Source: Mycolicibacterium sphagni | GTDB lineage: Bacteria; Actinomycetota; Actinomycetes; Mycobacteriales; Mycobacteriaceae | Direction: 5' to 3' | Length of the DNA stretch: 64,000 bases | Assembly: GCF_002250655.1 (NCBI RefSeq) | Contig: NZ_NOZR01000007.1 | Span: 124,001 to 188,000 of the forward strand | In this document: positions 45,936 to 54,502 of the stretch, piece after piece | Layout: the number at the start of each line of letters is the position of its first letter | Position numbering within the stretch: the stretch's first letter is position 1 | Notes under the pieces: model-generated | What the model was told of the DNA's origin: nothing | Databases searched by the model: none | What the model saw: only the letters and a program-made list of their open reading frames with translations | Translations under genes and position numbers: made by a program

Positions 45936-46976
45936 ATGCGCGTACTCGTCACCGGGCATCAAGGTTACCTCGGCACCGTGATGGTGCCGATCCTGCGTGA
46001 AGCGGGACACAGCGTAATCGGCTTGGACACTGGATATTTCGCCGATTGCGTGCTCGGCCCGGCTCCTGTGGATCCGCCGCAGCTCGGCGACGGTGGCCCC
46101 GTAGACCTTCGCGATATGACCGCCGAACAACTGCACGGGGTGGAGGCGGTCGTTCATCTGGCGGCACTGTCGAATGACCCGCTCGGCGATCTCGCCCCCG
46201 ACGTCACCTACGAGATCAACCACCGCGCATCGGTGCGGCTGGCCCAAGCCGCCAAGGAAGCCGGCGTGTCGCGTTTTCTCTATGCGTCGACCTGCTCGGT
46301 CTACGGTTCGGCTGGCGACGGTCTGGTCGACGAGGATGCGCCCCTGCGCCCATTGACTCCATACGCGGAGAGCAAGGTCTGGGTGGAGGATGATCTCGCT
46401 GCGCTCGCCGATACCGATTTCGTGCCCGTATTCCTCAGGAATGCAACGGCTTTCGGATTTTCGCCGCGGCTGCGCGCTGACATCGTACTGAACAACCTCG
46501 TGGGCCATGCGGTGCTCAGCGGCACGGTCAAAGTGCTGTCCGACGGCACTCCGTGGCGGCCCTTGGTCCACGCTGAGGACATCGCCCGGGCGTTCGCCCT
46601 GTGCTTGGCCGCGCCAGCGGAGGCCATCCGGTGTGAGGCGTTCAACATCGGCACCGAGGCCAACAACGTCACGGTGGCCGAGATCGCCGGCGCGGTGACC
46701 GAGGTCGTTCCCGGGGCGCAGCTGCGCATTACCGGTGAAACCGGTTCGGATCCGCGTTCCTACCGGGTCGATTTCACCAAGGCGCGTGAGCGCCTCGGGT
46801 ATCAGGCGCAGTGGTCGGTCGCCGACGGTGCTGCCGAGCTGTACTCCAAGTACACCGCTTACGGCCTGACCGAAGCCGCTTTCAACACCGAGTTCACGCG
46901 GTTGACGCGTCTGAAGGCCCTGCGTCAATCGGGCGTGCTCGACGCGGCGATGTCTCGGGGAGGCCGAGTTGGCTGA
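45936..46976 (+). CDS. NAD-dependent sugar epimerase/dehydratase (extended SDR)
   Basis: 346 aa. NAD motif TGHQGYLG (residues 6-13), ASTCSVYG (117-124), catalytic Y143-x3-K147 in PYAESK, and RPLVHAEDIARAF. It acts on a nucleotide sugar; epimerase, reductase or dehydratase cannot be told apart from sequence. Directly abuts the PIG-L gene. Its last 83 bp overlap the convergent RmlC-like gene. Confidence 0.82.
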   Translation: MRVLVTGHQGYLGTVMVPILREAGHSVIGLDTGYFADCVLGPAPVDPPQLGDGGPVDLRDMTAEQLHGVEAVVHLAALSNDPLGDLAPDVTYEINHRASVRLAQAAKEAGVSRFLYASTCSVYGSAGDGLVDEDAPLRPLTPYAESKVWVEDDLAALADTDFVPVFLRNATAFGFSPRLRADIVLNNLVGHAVLSGTVKVLSDGTPWRPLVHAEDIARAFALCLAAPAEAIRCEAFNIGTEANNVTVAEIAGAVTEVVPGAQLRITGETGSDPRSYRVDFTKARERLGYQAQWSVADGAAELYSKYTAYGLTEAAFNTEFTRLTRLKALRQSGVLDAAMSRGGRVG

Positions 46977-47514
46977 CCAGTTGACGCCAGCTGCCGGCGG
47001 AGCGGTCGCGCGCCGAGACTGCTGTGGCCGGAAGCGGCCAGGCGATGTCGAGTTCGGCGTCGTCGAAAGCGACCGCCAGATCTTCGCTCGGATCATGCGG
47101 GCGATTGATCCGGTAACAGACATCTGCGGTCGGCGTCAGGGCCTGAAAGCCGTGCAGAAATCCTTGGGGCACGTAGAGGTGCAGAAAATCTGCATCATCA
47201 AGCCGGACGGACAGCTGATAGCCGAAGGTCGGCGAGTCGGGCCTGATGTCGACGATGACATCATGTACCGCTCCATTCGCGCAGCGGACGAGCTTGGCCT
47301 CGCCCTGTCCCGAGCGGCCGTGCATCCCGCGAATGGCGCCCTGAATGGACCGGGATTGCGAGTCCTGGAGGAACGACGCGCTGAATCCGGGTGTGTCGAG
47401 GAAGTCATCGAAGATGTCGGCGTCGAAGGTTCGCGTGAAGAGGCCGCGTTCGTCACGGAACGGCTGGGGAACGAGCAGGACTGCGCCGGCGACTCCGGTT
47501 TGTCTGATCCGCAC
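46894..47514 (-). CDS. RmlC-like dTDP-sugar 3,5-epimerase family protein
   Basis: 206 aa cupin. The conserved core is IRGMHGRSGQGEAKLVRC (catalytic-base H65), VDIRPDSPTFG and YVPQGFLHGFQAL. The acid Tyr of true RmlC, in the region after CYRINRP, is His140 here, so activity may be altered or limited to one position. GTG 47514 is the only sensible start; the frame continues upstream through the opposite gene. It is the only minus-strand gene in the sugar cassette, 14 bp from the divergent methyltransferase paralogue. Confidence 0.75.
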   Translation of the reverse strand: MRIRQTGVAGAVLLVPQPFRDERGLFTRTFDADIFDDFLDTPGFSASFLQDSQSRSIQGAIRGMHGRSGQGEAKLVRCANGAVHDVIVDIRPDSPTFGYQLSVRLDDADFLHLYVPQGFLHGFQALTPTADVCYRINRPHDPSEDLAVAFDDAELDIAWPLPATAVSARDRSAGSWRQLVSQLGLPETSPRRARPIDAGPSDASTA

Positions 47515-47528
47515 GGAGCCATGCTGCC

Positions 47529-48659
47529 ATGAGTCGCTGTAGAGGATGCCGAAGTCGGTCTTTGACCCGGGTGCTGGAGCTGGGTTGCGTACCGGCGCAG
47601 GACTTCTTCCCCGAGGCCAGCAGTCCCGTTCTGCCGGAGGAGTCGTCGCACCCGCTGGCGATGAATATCTGCGTGGACTGCGGTTTGGCGCAATTGGCCG
47701 AAGACGACACGGTGACCGACGAACCGCGGGCAGTTGAGCCCCTGGCCCTGCGACGCCAGGCCGCCGATGCCGTGAACCGTGTTGCTGCTGCCCACTGGTT
47801 GCGCGGATCCACGGTGCGTGAGTTCGGTAGTCCGCACGGGGGCAGCTGGCTACCGATGCTCGCCGAGCGGGGATTCGTCCAGGCCGAGGTAGCCGATGTT
47901 GTTCTGGATTGCTTCGGATTGATGCACGAGCCAGACCAGCAAAGCGCCTTCGCCAGGCGGGCCGCCGCGACGGCTGAGGGGGGTGTGCTCCTTGTGCAGT
48001 ACCACTCCTTGGCGACGATCGTCGCCAAGGAGCAGTGGAACTGCCTGCGGCACGGCCACTACGGCTACTACTCGACCACCGCGATGCTCGCTCAATTGGA
48101 ACGGGCGGGAATGAGCGCGGTCGATGCGTGGACATTCGACCTGTACGGCGGCACGGTGCTGTTGGCCGCGTCGCACGGGCAAATGCGCCCGCCCGAATCG
48201 GTGCGCCGGCTCCTGGTGGACGAGGCAGGGATCACTGACCCGGCATTCGTCCGGACTTTGCAGCACGCGGCCGACTGCCACTGCCGGGCGCTGCGTGGGT
48301 GGCTCGAGCGGCAAGCCCGTAAGGGGAGCCGGGTCTATGGCTACGGTGCTGCATCACGTGCGGTCGCGCTGTTCGCGCTCGCGGGCATCGACCGCAGCCT
48401 CATCACGGCGGTCGCAGATGCGTCCCGCTCAAAGCAGGGTCGCAGGATGCCCGGCACCGATATCCCGATTATCGCGCCCGAGGAATTGATCGCAGCTGAT
48501 CCCGACCGGGTCGTGCTCACCCTGCCCGATTTGCTCCCGGAGGTTTCGGACGCCTACCCCGAACTCGCCGGACGGTGGGTCAGTGACGAGTGTTTCACCT
48601 CCGGCGACGCGCCCAATGAATCATTGTTCGGTGCTACGCCAGCAAACATTCGGACATGA
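47529..48659 (+). CDS. Degenerate sugar C-methyltransferase paralogue
   Basis: 376 aa. It keeps the zinc Cys (C4, C7, C48, C51) and the C-terminal domain (VYGYGAASRAVALFALAGI), and aligns over its length with the methyltransferase at 43257. SAM-site residues are lost: VEVASNDGYLL becomes REFGSPHGGSWLP and about 40 residues after it are missing. The catalytic YHEH becomes RHGH. The frame is intact and codon use looks coding, so it may be a binding or regulatory partner rather than a methyltransferase. Confidence 0.75.
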   Translation: MSRCRGCRSRSLTRVLELGCVPAQDFFPEASSPVLPEESSHPLAMNICVDCGLAQLAEDDTVTDEPRAVEPLALRRQAADAVNRVAAAHWLRGSTVREFGSPHGGSWLPMLAERGFVQAEVADVVLDCFGLMHEPDQQSAFARRAAATAEGGVLLVQYHSLATIVAKEQWNCLRHGHYGYYSTTAMLAQLERAGMSAVDAWTFDLYGGTVLLAASHGQMRPPESVRRLLVDEAGITDPAFVRTLQHAADCHCRALRGWLERQARKGSRVYGYGAASRAVALFALAGIDRSLITAVADASRSKQGRRMPGTDIPIIAPEELIAADPDRVVLTLPDLLPEVSDAYPELAGRWVSDECFTSGDAPNESLFGATPANIRT

Positions 48660-49018
48660 CAGTTACTCGTTCGATCGATGATGGAGCGGCCGCGCGGCTC
48701 GGCCACGCTGGGGCCGCTTCGGCAGCGCTGGACCGCCGAGCTGGCGATGGTCGGTGGTTCAGTCATAAACCGAATGCATATCGAGCATTTTGGTTGCCAC
48801 GCGACGACGCCCGAAAAGCCGTTCTGGTTGCCAAGCCGGAATCCCGAGAAACCCCGTTGGCCGTCCGTCAGGCAAAAGTGTCGACTATTTCACAACGCGT
48901 GGTGATGCGAATTTGGCGAATTTTTGTTAGTTTGCCAACACGACTTGATGCCGTACGGGCGGAGAGGTGCGCCTCGGGGGAGCGCGACAGCGTTGTAAGT
49001 CAAGAGGAGACCTGATCC
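48660..49018. other. Intergenic region before the glycosyltransferase operon
   Basis: Contains an A/T-rich stretch (48890-48950) with TTGGC (48913-48917), N16, GCCAA (48934-48938), which looks like a promoter or operator region for the glycosyltransferases. A 119-codon open frame from ATG 48656 crosses it but shows no protein features. AGAGGAG at 49003-49009 serves the next gene. Confidence 0.5.
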
Positions 49019-49882
49019 ATGAGCAATGTTGTCGGCATCTGGGACGTGATGTCGCATCCTGTGCGGCGACCGAAGATCTCGGTCGTCATTCCCGCGCTGA
49101 ACGAGGAGCGCAATCTCGCTTATCTCGCCTCTCGGTTGCCTCACGACATCGATGAGGTCGTGTTCGTCGACGGAGGCTCGCTGGACAACACCGCAGCGGT
49201 GGCCCGCGAACTGTGGCCCAGCGGCGTCCACCTCGAGCAGACCCGCAAGGGAAAGGGAAACGCCCTGGCATGTGGTTTCGCCGCTGCTTCCGGCGACATC
49301 ATCGTCATGATCGACGCCGACGGCAGCACCGATCCTGCGGAGATTCCACGCTTCGTCGGGGCGCTGATCTCGGGGAAGGACTTCGCCAAAGGCTCACGCT
49401 TCGTGCAGGGTGGCGGGAGCAGCGACATCACCCGCCTCCGGCGCATCGGCAACTGGGGACTCAACGCGCTGGTCAACACATTATTCGCGACCAAGTACAC
49501 CGACTTGTGCTACGGGTACAACGCATTTTGGAGTGACTGCCTCGAGGTGATGGACTTACCCGATCTGGAGATCGAACGCCCGCAATGGGGGGACGGCTTC
49601 GAGATCGAGTCGTTGATCAACGTCCGGGTAGCCGCCAGCGGGATGCAGATTGCCGAGGTGAGCAGCTTCGAGCTCGATCGGATCCACGGTGCCAGCAACT
49701 TGAACGCCGTCAAAGATGGTCTGCGGATCTTGTGGACAATTTTGCAGGAGTTCCGGCAGGCGCGTCGACGTGGTTGGAAGCGGGGCGCTCACGGGCGCAG
49801 CCTCAACGTCACGGCCGGCTCGCGGTATCTATTGGACGCCGAGCTGCAGGGTGAGTCTCTGCCAGATGTGCGACACGCTTGA
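49019..49882 (+). CDS. GT2 glycosyltransferase, DPM/GtrB-like
   Basis: 287 aa, GT-A fold: ISVVIPALNEERNLAYL (residues 20-36), VFVDGGSLDNT, and the metal motif MIDADGSTDP. No membrane helix follows, unlike many polyprenyl-phosphate transferases. SLNVTAGSRYLLDAE lies near the C-terminus. Likely transfers the first sugar, perhaps to a polyprenyl carrier. First of four glycosyltransferases in a row. Confidence 0.85.
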   Translation: MSNVVGIWDVMSHPVRRPKISVVIPALNEERNLAYLASRLPHDIDEVVFVDGGSLDNTAAVARELWPSGVHLEQTRKGKGNALACGFAAASGDIIVMIDADGSTDPAEIPRFVGALISGKDFAKGSRFVQGGGSSDITRLRRIGNWGLNALVNTLFATKYTDLCYGYNAFWSDCLEVMDLPDLEIERPQWGDGFEIESLINVRVAASGMQIAEVSSFELDRIHGASNLNAVKDGLRILWTILQEFRQARRRGWKRGAHGRSLNVTAGSRYLLDAELQGESLPDVRHA

Positions 49883-49900
49883 AGCCAGGGGTGATCGATT

Positions 49901-50821
49901 GTGGGGAAAGCCATCTCGTCAGAGACGGAAGTCGCGCAAGGGGTAGAGCTTGCGAGACCGAAAGTGTCTCTGTGTATCCCAGCCTTTCAGGCCGGGCGTT
50001 TCTTACGCGCGACTATCGACAGCGTGTTGGCGCAGGATTTCTCTGACATGGAGATCGTCGTCGTCGACAACAACAGCACCGACGAAACGCGACTGATCCT
50101 CGACGAAATCACCGACAGCCGCGTTCGAGTGATCACCAACCGCACCACCTTGCCGGCCGAGGACAACCACAACCTTGCGGTGAAGCTGAGCCGCGGGGAG
50201 TTCGTCAAGGTCATCAGTGCTGACGACACCCTGCGACGCAATTGCGTCGCCGCGCAGGCGGCGGTGCTGGAGAGCAATCCGGACATCGCACTGGTGGCCA
50301 GCCGGACCGATTTCATCGACGACGCGGGCGCACTGTTGTTTGCGGCCAGGGGCCTGCGGGGCATCCTCGGGCGCCAAACTGGCGAACAGGTGATCCGCAG
50401 GATCGTACGCAGCGCCAAGAACCCCGTCGGAGCGCCCGTCTCAGTCATGTTCCGGCGCGCCGACTTCGACCGATGTGGTGGCTTCCGCGGGCCCTCCCTC
50501 TTCACGCTGGACATGGATCTGTGGACCCGGCTGTTGCGGATTGGTCACTTCTACGGCATGCCGGAGACCCTGGCGGCGTATCGGATCCAGGGTGGCTCGC
50601 TGACAGCCTCGATATCCGCGCGCACCCAACTGGCCCAGCAAGACAGCCTTACCCGCAGGATCGTCGATGATCCCTACTGGAGGGTTCCTCACGTCGACCG
50701 GCTGGTCGGCAAAATCAACCGTTACGACGTTCTTCTCAAGCGGACGGTGCTGTTCAAATTGAGTAGTCTTCGTGCATTCCGGCAGCGGCTGCGACTTGGG
50801 TGGCGATGGCACACGAACTGA
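49901..50821 (+). CDS. GT2 glycosyltransferase
   Basis: 306 aa. VSLCIPAFQAGRFLRATIDSVLAQDF (residues ~22-47), VVVDNNSTDET, and ISADDTL as DxD-like metal site; acceptor-side segment GAPVSVMFRRADFDRCGGF, then LDMDLWTRLLRIG. Start GTG 49901, 18 bp after the preceding stop. Its last 22 bp overlap the next glycosyltransferase gene. Confidence 0.85.
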   Translation: MGKAISSETEVAQGVELARPKVSLCIPAFQAGRFLRATIDSVLAQDFSDMEIVVVDNNSTDETRLILDEITDSRVRVITNRTTLPAEDNHNLAVKLSRGEFVKVISADDTLRRNCVAAQAAVLESNPDIALVASRTDFIDDAGALLFAARGLRGILGRQTGEQVIRRIVRSAKNPVGAPVSVMFRRADFDRCGGFRGPSLFTLDMDLWTRLLRIGHFYGMPETLAAYRIQGGSLTASISARTQLAQQDSLTRRIVDDPYWRVPHVDRLVGKINRYDVLLKRTVLFKLSSLRAFRQRLRLGWRWHTN

Positions 50822-51795
50822 GTCTCTCGTCAACTGAGCGAACCTCGGCAGCCGCGGCTGCCGAGGTGCTCTCCGTGGTGATTTGTGCCTACACCCCGGC
50901 ACGGTGGCTGTGGCTTCGCGAAGCGGTGGAGTCGGTGCTGGCTGGCAGCCGCACCCCAGTGGAGTTGATCATCGTGATTGACCACTGTGATGAACTCCTG
51001 GCTTTGGTTGGGCAACACTTCCACTCGGATGATCGGGTTCAGGTGATACCCAACCGCGATGTCCGCGGGTTGTCGGGAGCTCGTAACACCGGTGTTCGCG
51101 CCGCGGGCGGTGAAGTGGTCGCGTTCCTCGACGACGACGCGGCCGCAGAGCCGGGCTGGGCTGACAAATTGATGAGCCACTATCGAGACGGCACCGTCGT
51201 GGGCGTCGGCGGATACGCCCGCCCGGTGTGGCCGGATGCTCGGCCGGCCTGGCTGCCAACGGAATTCGATTGGGTCGTCGGCTGCAGCTATACCGGCCAA
51301 CCGACTCGACTTGCCCAGGTACGCAATCCAATCGGGTGCAACATGTCACTGCGCCGCTCGCTCGTCGATAAAGTCGGTGGATTCCGATCGGAAGTGGGCC
51401 GGGTCGGAGCCACTCCAGTGGGCTGCGAAGAGACCGAACTTTTCATCCGTGTCCGGGCGCACGAGGCCTCAAACCAGGTCCTGTTCGATCCGGATATCCG
51501 CGTCAAGCATCATGTTTCCGAAGATCGCACGACCCTTCGATACTTCGTTCGTCGGTGCTACCACGAGGGCTTGTCGAAGGCCGTCGTCACCGAACTCGCA
51601 GGGGCCGCAGACGGATTGAGCAGCGAACGTTCCTATGTCAGCCGTGTGCTGCCGATGGCGGTGGTGCGGGAGTTGATGTCGATGACATGGGATGGGCTGA
51701 CCCGTGCTGCGGTGATCTGCCTGGGTCTGGCGGCAACCACGATCGGTTTCGTTCGGGCCAAGTTCCGCCGTCGCTTGTTCAGGAGGGCAACGTGA
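50800..51795 (+). CDS. GT2 glycosyltransferase with C-terminal hydrophobic segment
   Basis: 331 aa. LSVVICAYTPARWLWLREAVESVLAG (residues ~24-49), VIDHCDE, RGLSGARNTGVRAAGGEVVAFLDDDAAAEPGW (DDD metal site), and VGCEETELFIRV. A hydrophobic stretch (AAVICLGLAATTIGFV) near residue 310 could anchor it. GTG 50800 and ATG 50806 are both possible. Coupled to its neighbours by overlaps on both sides. Confidence 0.85.
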   Translation: MAMAHELSLSSTERTSAAAAAEVLSVVICAYTPARWLWLREAVESVLAGSRTPVELIIVIDHCDELLALVGQHFHSDDRVQVIPNRDVRGLSGARNTGVRAAGGEVVAFLDDDAAAEPGWADKLMSHYRDGTVVGVGGYARPVWPDARPAWLPTEFDWVVGCSYTGQPTRLAQVRNPIGCNMSLRRSLVDKVGGFRSEVGRVGATPVGCEETELFIRVRAHEASNQVLFDPDIRVKHHVSEDRTTLRYFVRRCYHEGLSKAVVTELAGAADGLSSERSYVSRVLPMAVVRELMSMTWDGLTRAAVICLGLAATTIGFVRAKFRRRLFRRAT

Positions 51796-53111
51796 GCGGC
51801 ACTGACTTCCCTTGTTTGACTCTTGCTCCGGTCCTGCACAACCCGATGCCGCCGAGCTGGAGCGGTGCTATCTGGATCGGCGAAGTGTGGCTCGACGCGG
51901 TCGATTCCGCCAGCCAGGCCAGCGTCAGCTCGGGGAGGCCCGCGGTGTGCCGCCTGCAGAACGCTGAAGGTTTCTCGCGTGCACGCCTGCTAGTGCGTGG
52001 CCGGGAACGGGCGGTCGGATTCGTCGATCTTGCCGTCAACGACAGTGAGGTCGCGTTCAGCGATCTGCGGGATCAAGTTGTTGCCCAACAGTATTCACTA
52101 ACCCGATCGGTGTCGGCTCAGGCCAAGACCGGTCCGACAGAAGTCGCACACGTCACGGTAATTGTGTGCACCCGTGATCGTACCGACATGCTCAAATCCG
52201 CACTGGCATCAATCCTTGCCTCGAACCATCCCGATTTCGGTGTGCTCGTTGTCGACAATGCGCCGAGCAGTGACGCCACGCGCGAGTTCGTCACCGGCCT
52301 CGCCGACCCGCGGGTGCGATTGATAACCGAACCGGTACCGGGTCTCTCGCGAGCCAGGAACGCCGGTTTGCTGGCAGCCACCGCGGACGTCGTGGCCTTC
52401 GTCGACGACGACGTCGTCGTGGACCGGGACTGGCTGAACATCCTTGTCAGGGGCTTTGGCTACGGCGACTCTGTGGCGTGTGTGTCCGGCATGGTGCCCG
52501 CCGGCGAACTGCGGACACCGGCGCAGGCGTATTTCGAGAATCGGGTCAGCTGGTCTGAGTCGGCCGACGTGCGGGTCTTCGAATGGTCGCAGGCGCCCAA
52601 GGACGTCCCGCTGTTTCCGTTCGAGGTCCGACACTACGGAACCGGCGCCAACTTTGCCGTCGACCGACGCGTCGCGCTGAGCGTCGGAGGCTTTGACGAA
52701 CGTCTCGGTGCGGGCACGCCTGCCAGCGGTGGTGAAGACATCGATATGTTCTTCCGGATCCTGCGCTCGGGCCGGCAGCTCGTCAACGAACCCGCGGCGA
52801 TCGCCTGGCATCGGCATCGCTCGACGGCCGACGACCTGCGTGCGCAAACGCGCGGCTACGGCCTGGGTTTGGGAGCTTGGCTGGCTAAGGTCGCCTCGGA
52901 TCCGGCAATGGCGATGCTTGCGGCGAAGACTGTTGTCCGTCAGGGATCGGCGTTGGTTCGTCATCTGCGGTCGGCGTCCCAAAGCGCCACGCCATCTGCT
53001 GCGGTGGCGGATGATCTGCCGCAGGATATCGGCAACGGAACGTGGCGTTACGTACTCAAGGGGATCTGGGCGTACCTAGTCACGCCACGCGTGCGGGGCG
53101 CTGGGTCGTGA
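51792..53111 (+). CDS. GT2 glycosyltransferase with N-terminal extension
   Basis: 439 aa from GTG 51792, which overlaps the preceding TGA and follows AGGAGG. About 115 N-terminal residues of unknown fold precede the GT-A domain: VTVIVCTRDRTDMLKSALASIL, VVDNAPSSD, GLSRARNAGLLAATADVVAFVDDDVVVD, GTGANFAVDRR and SGGEDIDMFFRIL. The extension may bind the acceptor or membrane. Coupled to the flippase gene (GTGA). Confidence 0.85.
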   Translation: MSGTDFPCLTLAPVLHNPMPPSWSGAIWIGEVWLDAVDSASQASVSSGRPAVCRLQNAEGFSRARLLVRGRERAVGFVDLAVNDSEVAFSDLRDQVVAQQYSLTRSVSAQAKTGPTEVAHVTVIVCTRDRTDMLKSALASILASNHPDFGVLVVDNAPSSDATREFVTGLADPRVRLITEPVPGLSRARNAGLLAATADVVAFVDDDVVVDRDWLNILVRGFGYGDSVACVSGMVPAGELRTPAQAYFENRVSWSESADVRVFEWSQAPKDVPLFPFEVRHYGTGANFAVDRRVALSVGGFDERLGAGTPASGGEDIDMFFRILRSGRQLVNEPAAIAWHRHRSTADDLRAQTRGYGLGLGAWLAKVASDPAMAMLAAKTVVRQGSALVRHLRSASQSATPSAAVADDLPQDIGNGTWRYVLKGIWAYLVTPRVRGAGS

Positions 53112-54439
53112 CTGCCAGCGATCTCGCATCCCCAGAGCAGGCCGGGGAGTCGGCGGCGCCCGCTGCTGGGCGCAACATGACGGTCAATTCTGTTTCACTC
53201 ATCATCTCCAGTCTCCTGACCGGAGTCCTGGGTCTGGTTTTCTGGGGTGCGGCCGGCCGGCTATATCCGGCAAGCGAGGTCGGTGTGGCGGCCGCGTTGA
53301 TCACCTCGGCCCTGATGTTGTCCATGCTGTCGATGCTGAGCATCGACACCATCTACGAACGGTTCCTGCCGCTGGCCGGCGAGCGCGCCGGCTCCCTGAT
53401 CAAGTGGGGCTACCTGATTGTGGCCGGTACGGCCCTCCTCGCTGGGGCGGCACTGGTGGCGTTCGGCCCACGTGAGGAACTCTTCGAGTCCAAATGGGCA
53501 ATGTTCTGCTATCCGCTGCTGGTCATGGTGCTGGCGGTTTTCACCCTCCTGGACAAGACCGCGGTCGGCCTCGGGGTGACGAAGTGGTCGGCTGTGAAGA
53601 ATCTGGTCCATGCCATCGCGAAACTGGCGATCCTGTTCTGCCTGGTATGGACGGGCAGCGGAGCCTCGATCGTGCTGGCGTGGGGTGCGACCGCAGCCGT
53701 CGGAACCCTGTTCGTGCTGGCTGCGATGCGTCGCCGGTGGCGGACCCACGAGCAGTTCCGCCAGAGCGCTGAACTTCCGGTCCGCTCCCAACTGCTGTCC
53801 TATGTCGGCTCGTCCTTCGGGATCACGAGCCTGTGGATCATCGGGCCGCTGGTCGTACCGCTGATCATCGTCAGCCGGTTCGGCGCGGCGTCAAACGCGC
53901 ACTTCGCCGTGACCTGGGCGATCATCAATGCGCTCTACTTCGCGGTCCACCTGGTCATGAGTCCGTTCGTCGCCGAGGTGGCAACCCACCCCGGCAGGGT
54001 TGCGGCGCTCTCCACCCGGATGGTCCAGATGATGGTGGTGGTGTCTGTCGCCGGCGCGTTGGGACTGGTCCTGGTCGGGCCGTTCGTGCTCGGCATGATC
54101 GGGGCTGACTACCGGGCACAGGGGAGCGGATTGCTCACTCTGGCAGCGGTCTTCGTGCCGCTCTCCGCGATAAGCGCGATCTACGAGGGTTTCGCCCGAG
54201 TGCGTCGCAAACTCAAGCTGATGGTCGTAACCCGCTGCATTTCCGCGGTGACCGTGGTCGCGGGGACGCTGCTGATAACACCGCATCTCGGCTTGGTCGG
54301 TGTCGGCTGGGCATACCTTACGGCCGAGGCGATCCCGGCGGTGATGTTGCTACCGTTGGTGATCGGCTGGCTTCGACACGTCCGCGTCGACGCGACGGCG
54401 GCTGGCTTGGCTGGCGGAAGTAGACCGACGGTCACCTGA
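53108..54439 (+). CDS. Polysaccharide flippase (Wzx/MATE-like)
   Basis: 443 aa, 12 to 14 predicted helices starting at VSLIISSLLTGVLGLVFWGAAGRLYP (residues ~29-54). Oligosaccharide-flippase features are the early AAGRLYPASEVGVAAAL and the late VFVPLSAISAIYEGFARVRRKLKLM. It would carry lipid-linked oligosaccharide across the membrane, ending the glycosyltransferase operon. GTG 53108 overlaps the preceding stop. Confidence 0.82.
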   Translation: MTASDLASPEQAGESAAPAAGRNMTVNSVSLIISSLLTGVLGLVFWGAAGRLYPASEVGVAAALITSALMLSMLSMLSIDTIYERFLPLAGERAGSLIKWGYLIVAGTALLAGAALVAFGPREELFESKWAMFCYPLLVMVLAVFTLLDKTAVGLGVTKWSAVKNLVHAIAKLAILFCLVWTGSGASIVLAWGATAAVGTLFVLAAMRRRWRTHEQFRQSAELPVRSQLLSYVGSSFGITSLWIIGPLVVPLIIVSRFGAASNAHFAVTWAIINALYFAVHLVMSPFVAEVATHPGRVAALSTRMVQMMVVVSVAGALGLVLVGPFVLGMIGADYRAQGSGLLTLAAVFVPLSAISAIYEGFARVRRKLKLMVVTRCISAVTVVAGTLLITPHLGLVGVGWAYLTAEAIPAVMLLPLVIGWLRHVRVDATAAGLAGGSRPTVT

Positions 54440-54502
54440 GTGCATCGGTGATCGGCGGCACGGGCAGGTCGAAACGCGATGACTGGCAGGCGCGCATCGG
54501 CA

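Noticed and set aside
47529..48659. Frameshift as cause of the missing SAM motif in the second methyltransferase
   Set aside because: The zinc motif before and the C-terminal domain after the gap are in one frame, and no other frame carries the missing segment; a deletion or divergence is more likely.
48656..49015. 119-codon open frame after the degenerate methyltransferase, ATG overlapping its TGA
   Set aside because: It crosses an A/T-rich promoter-like stretch, has no recognisable domain or typical mycobacterial codon pattern in its second half, and ends just before the next gene's ribosome site. Kept only as an intergenic note.
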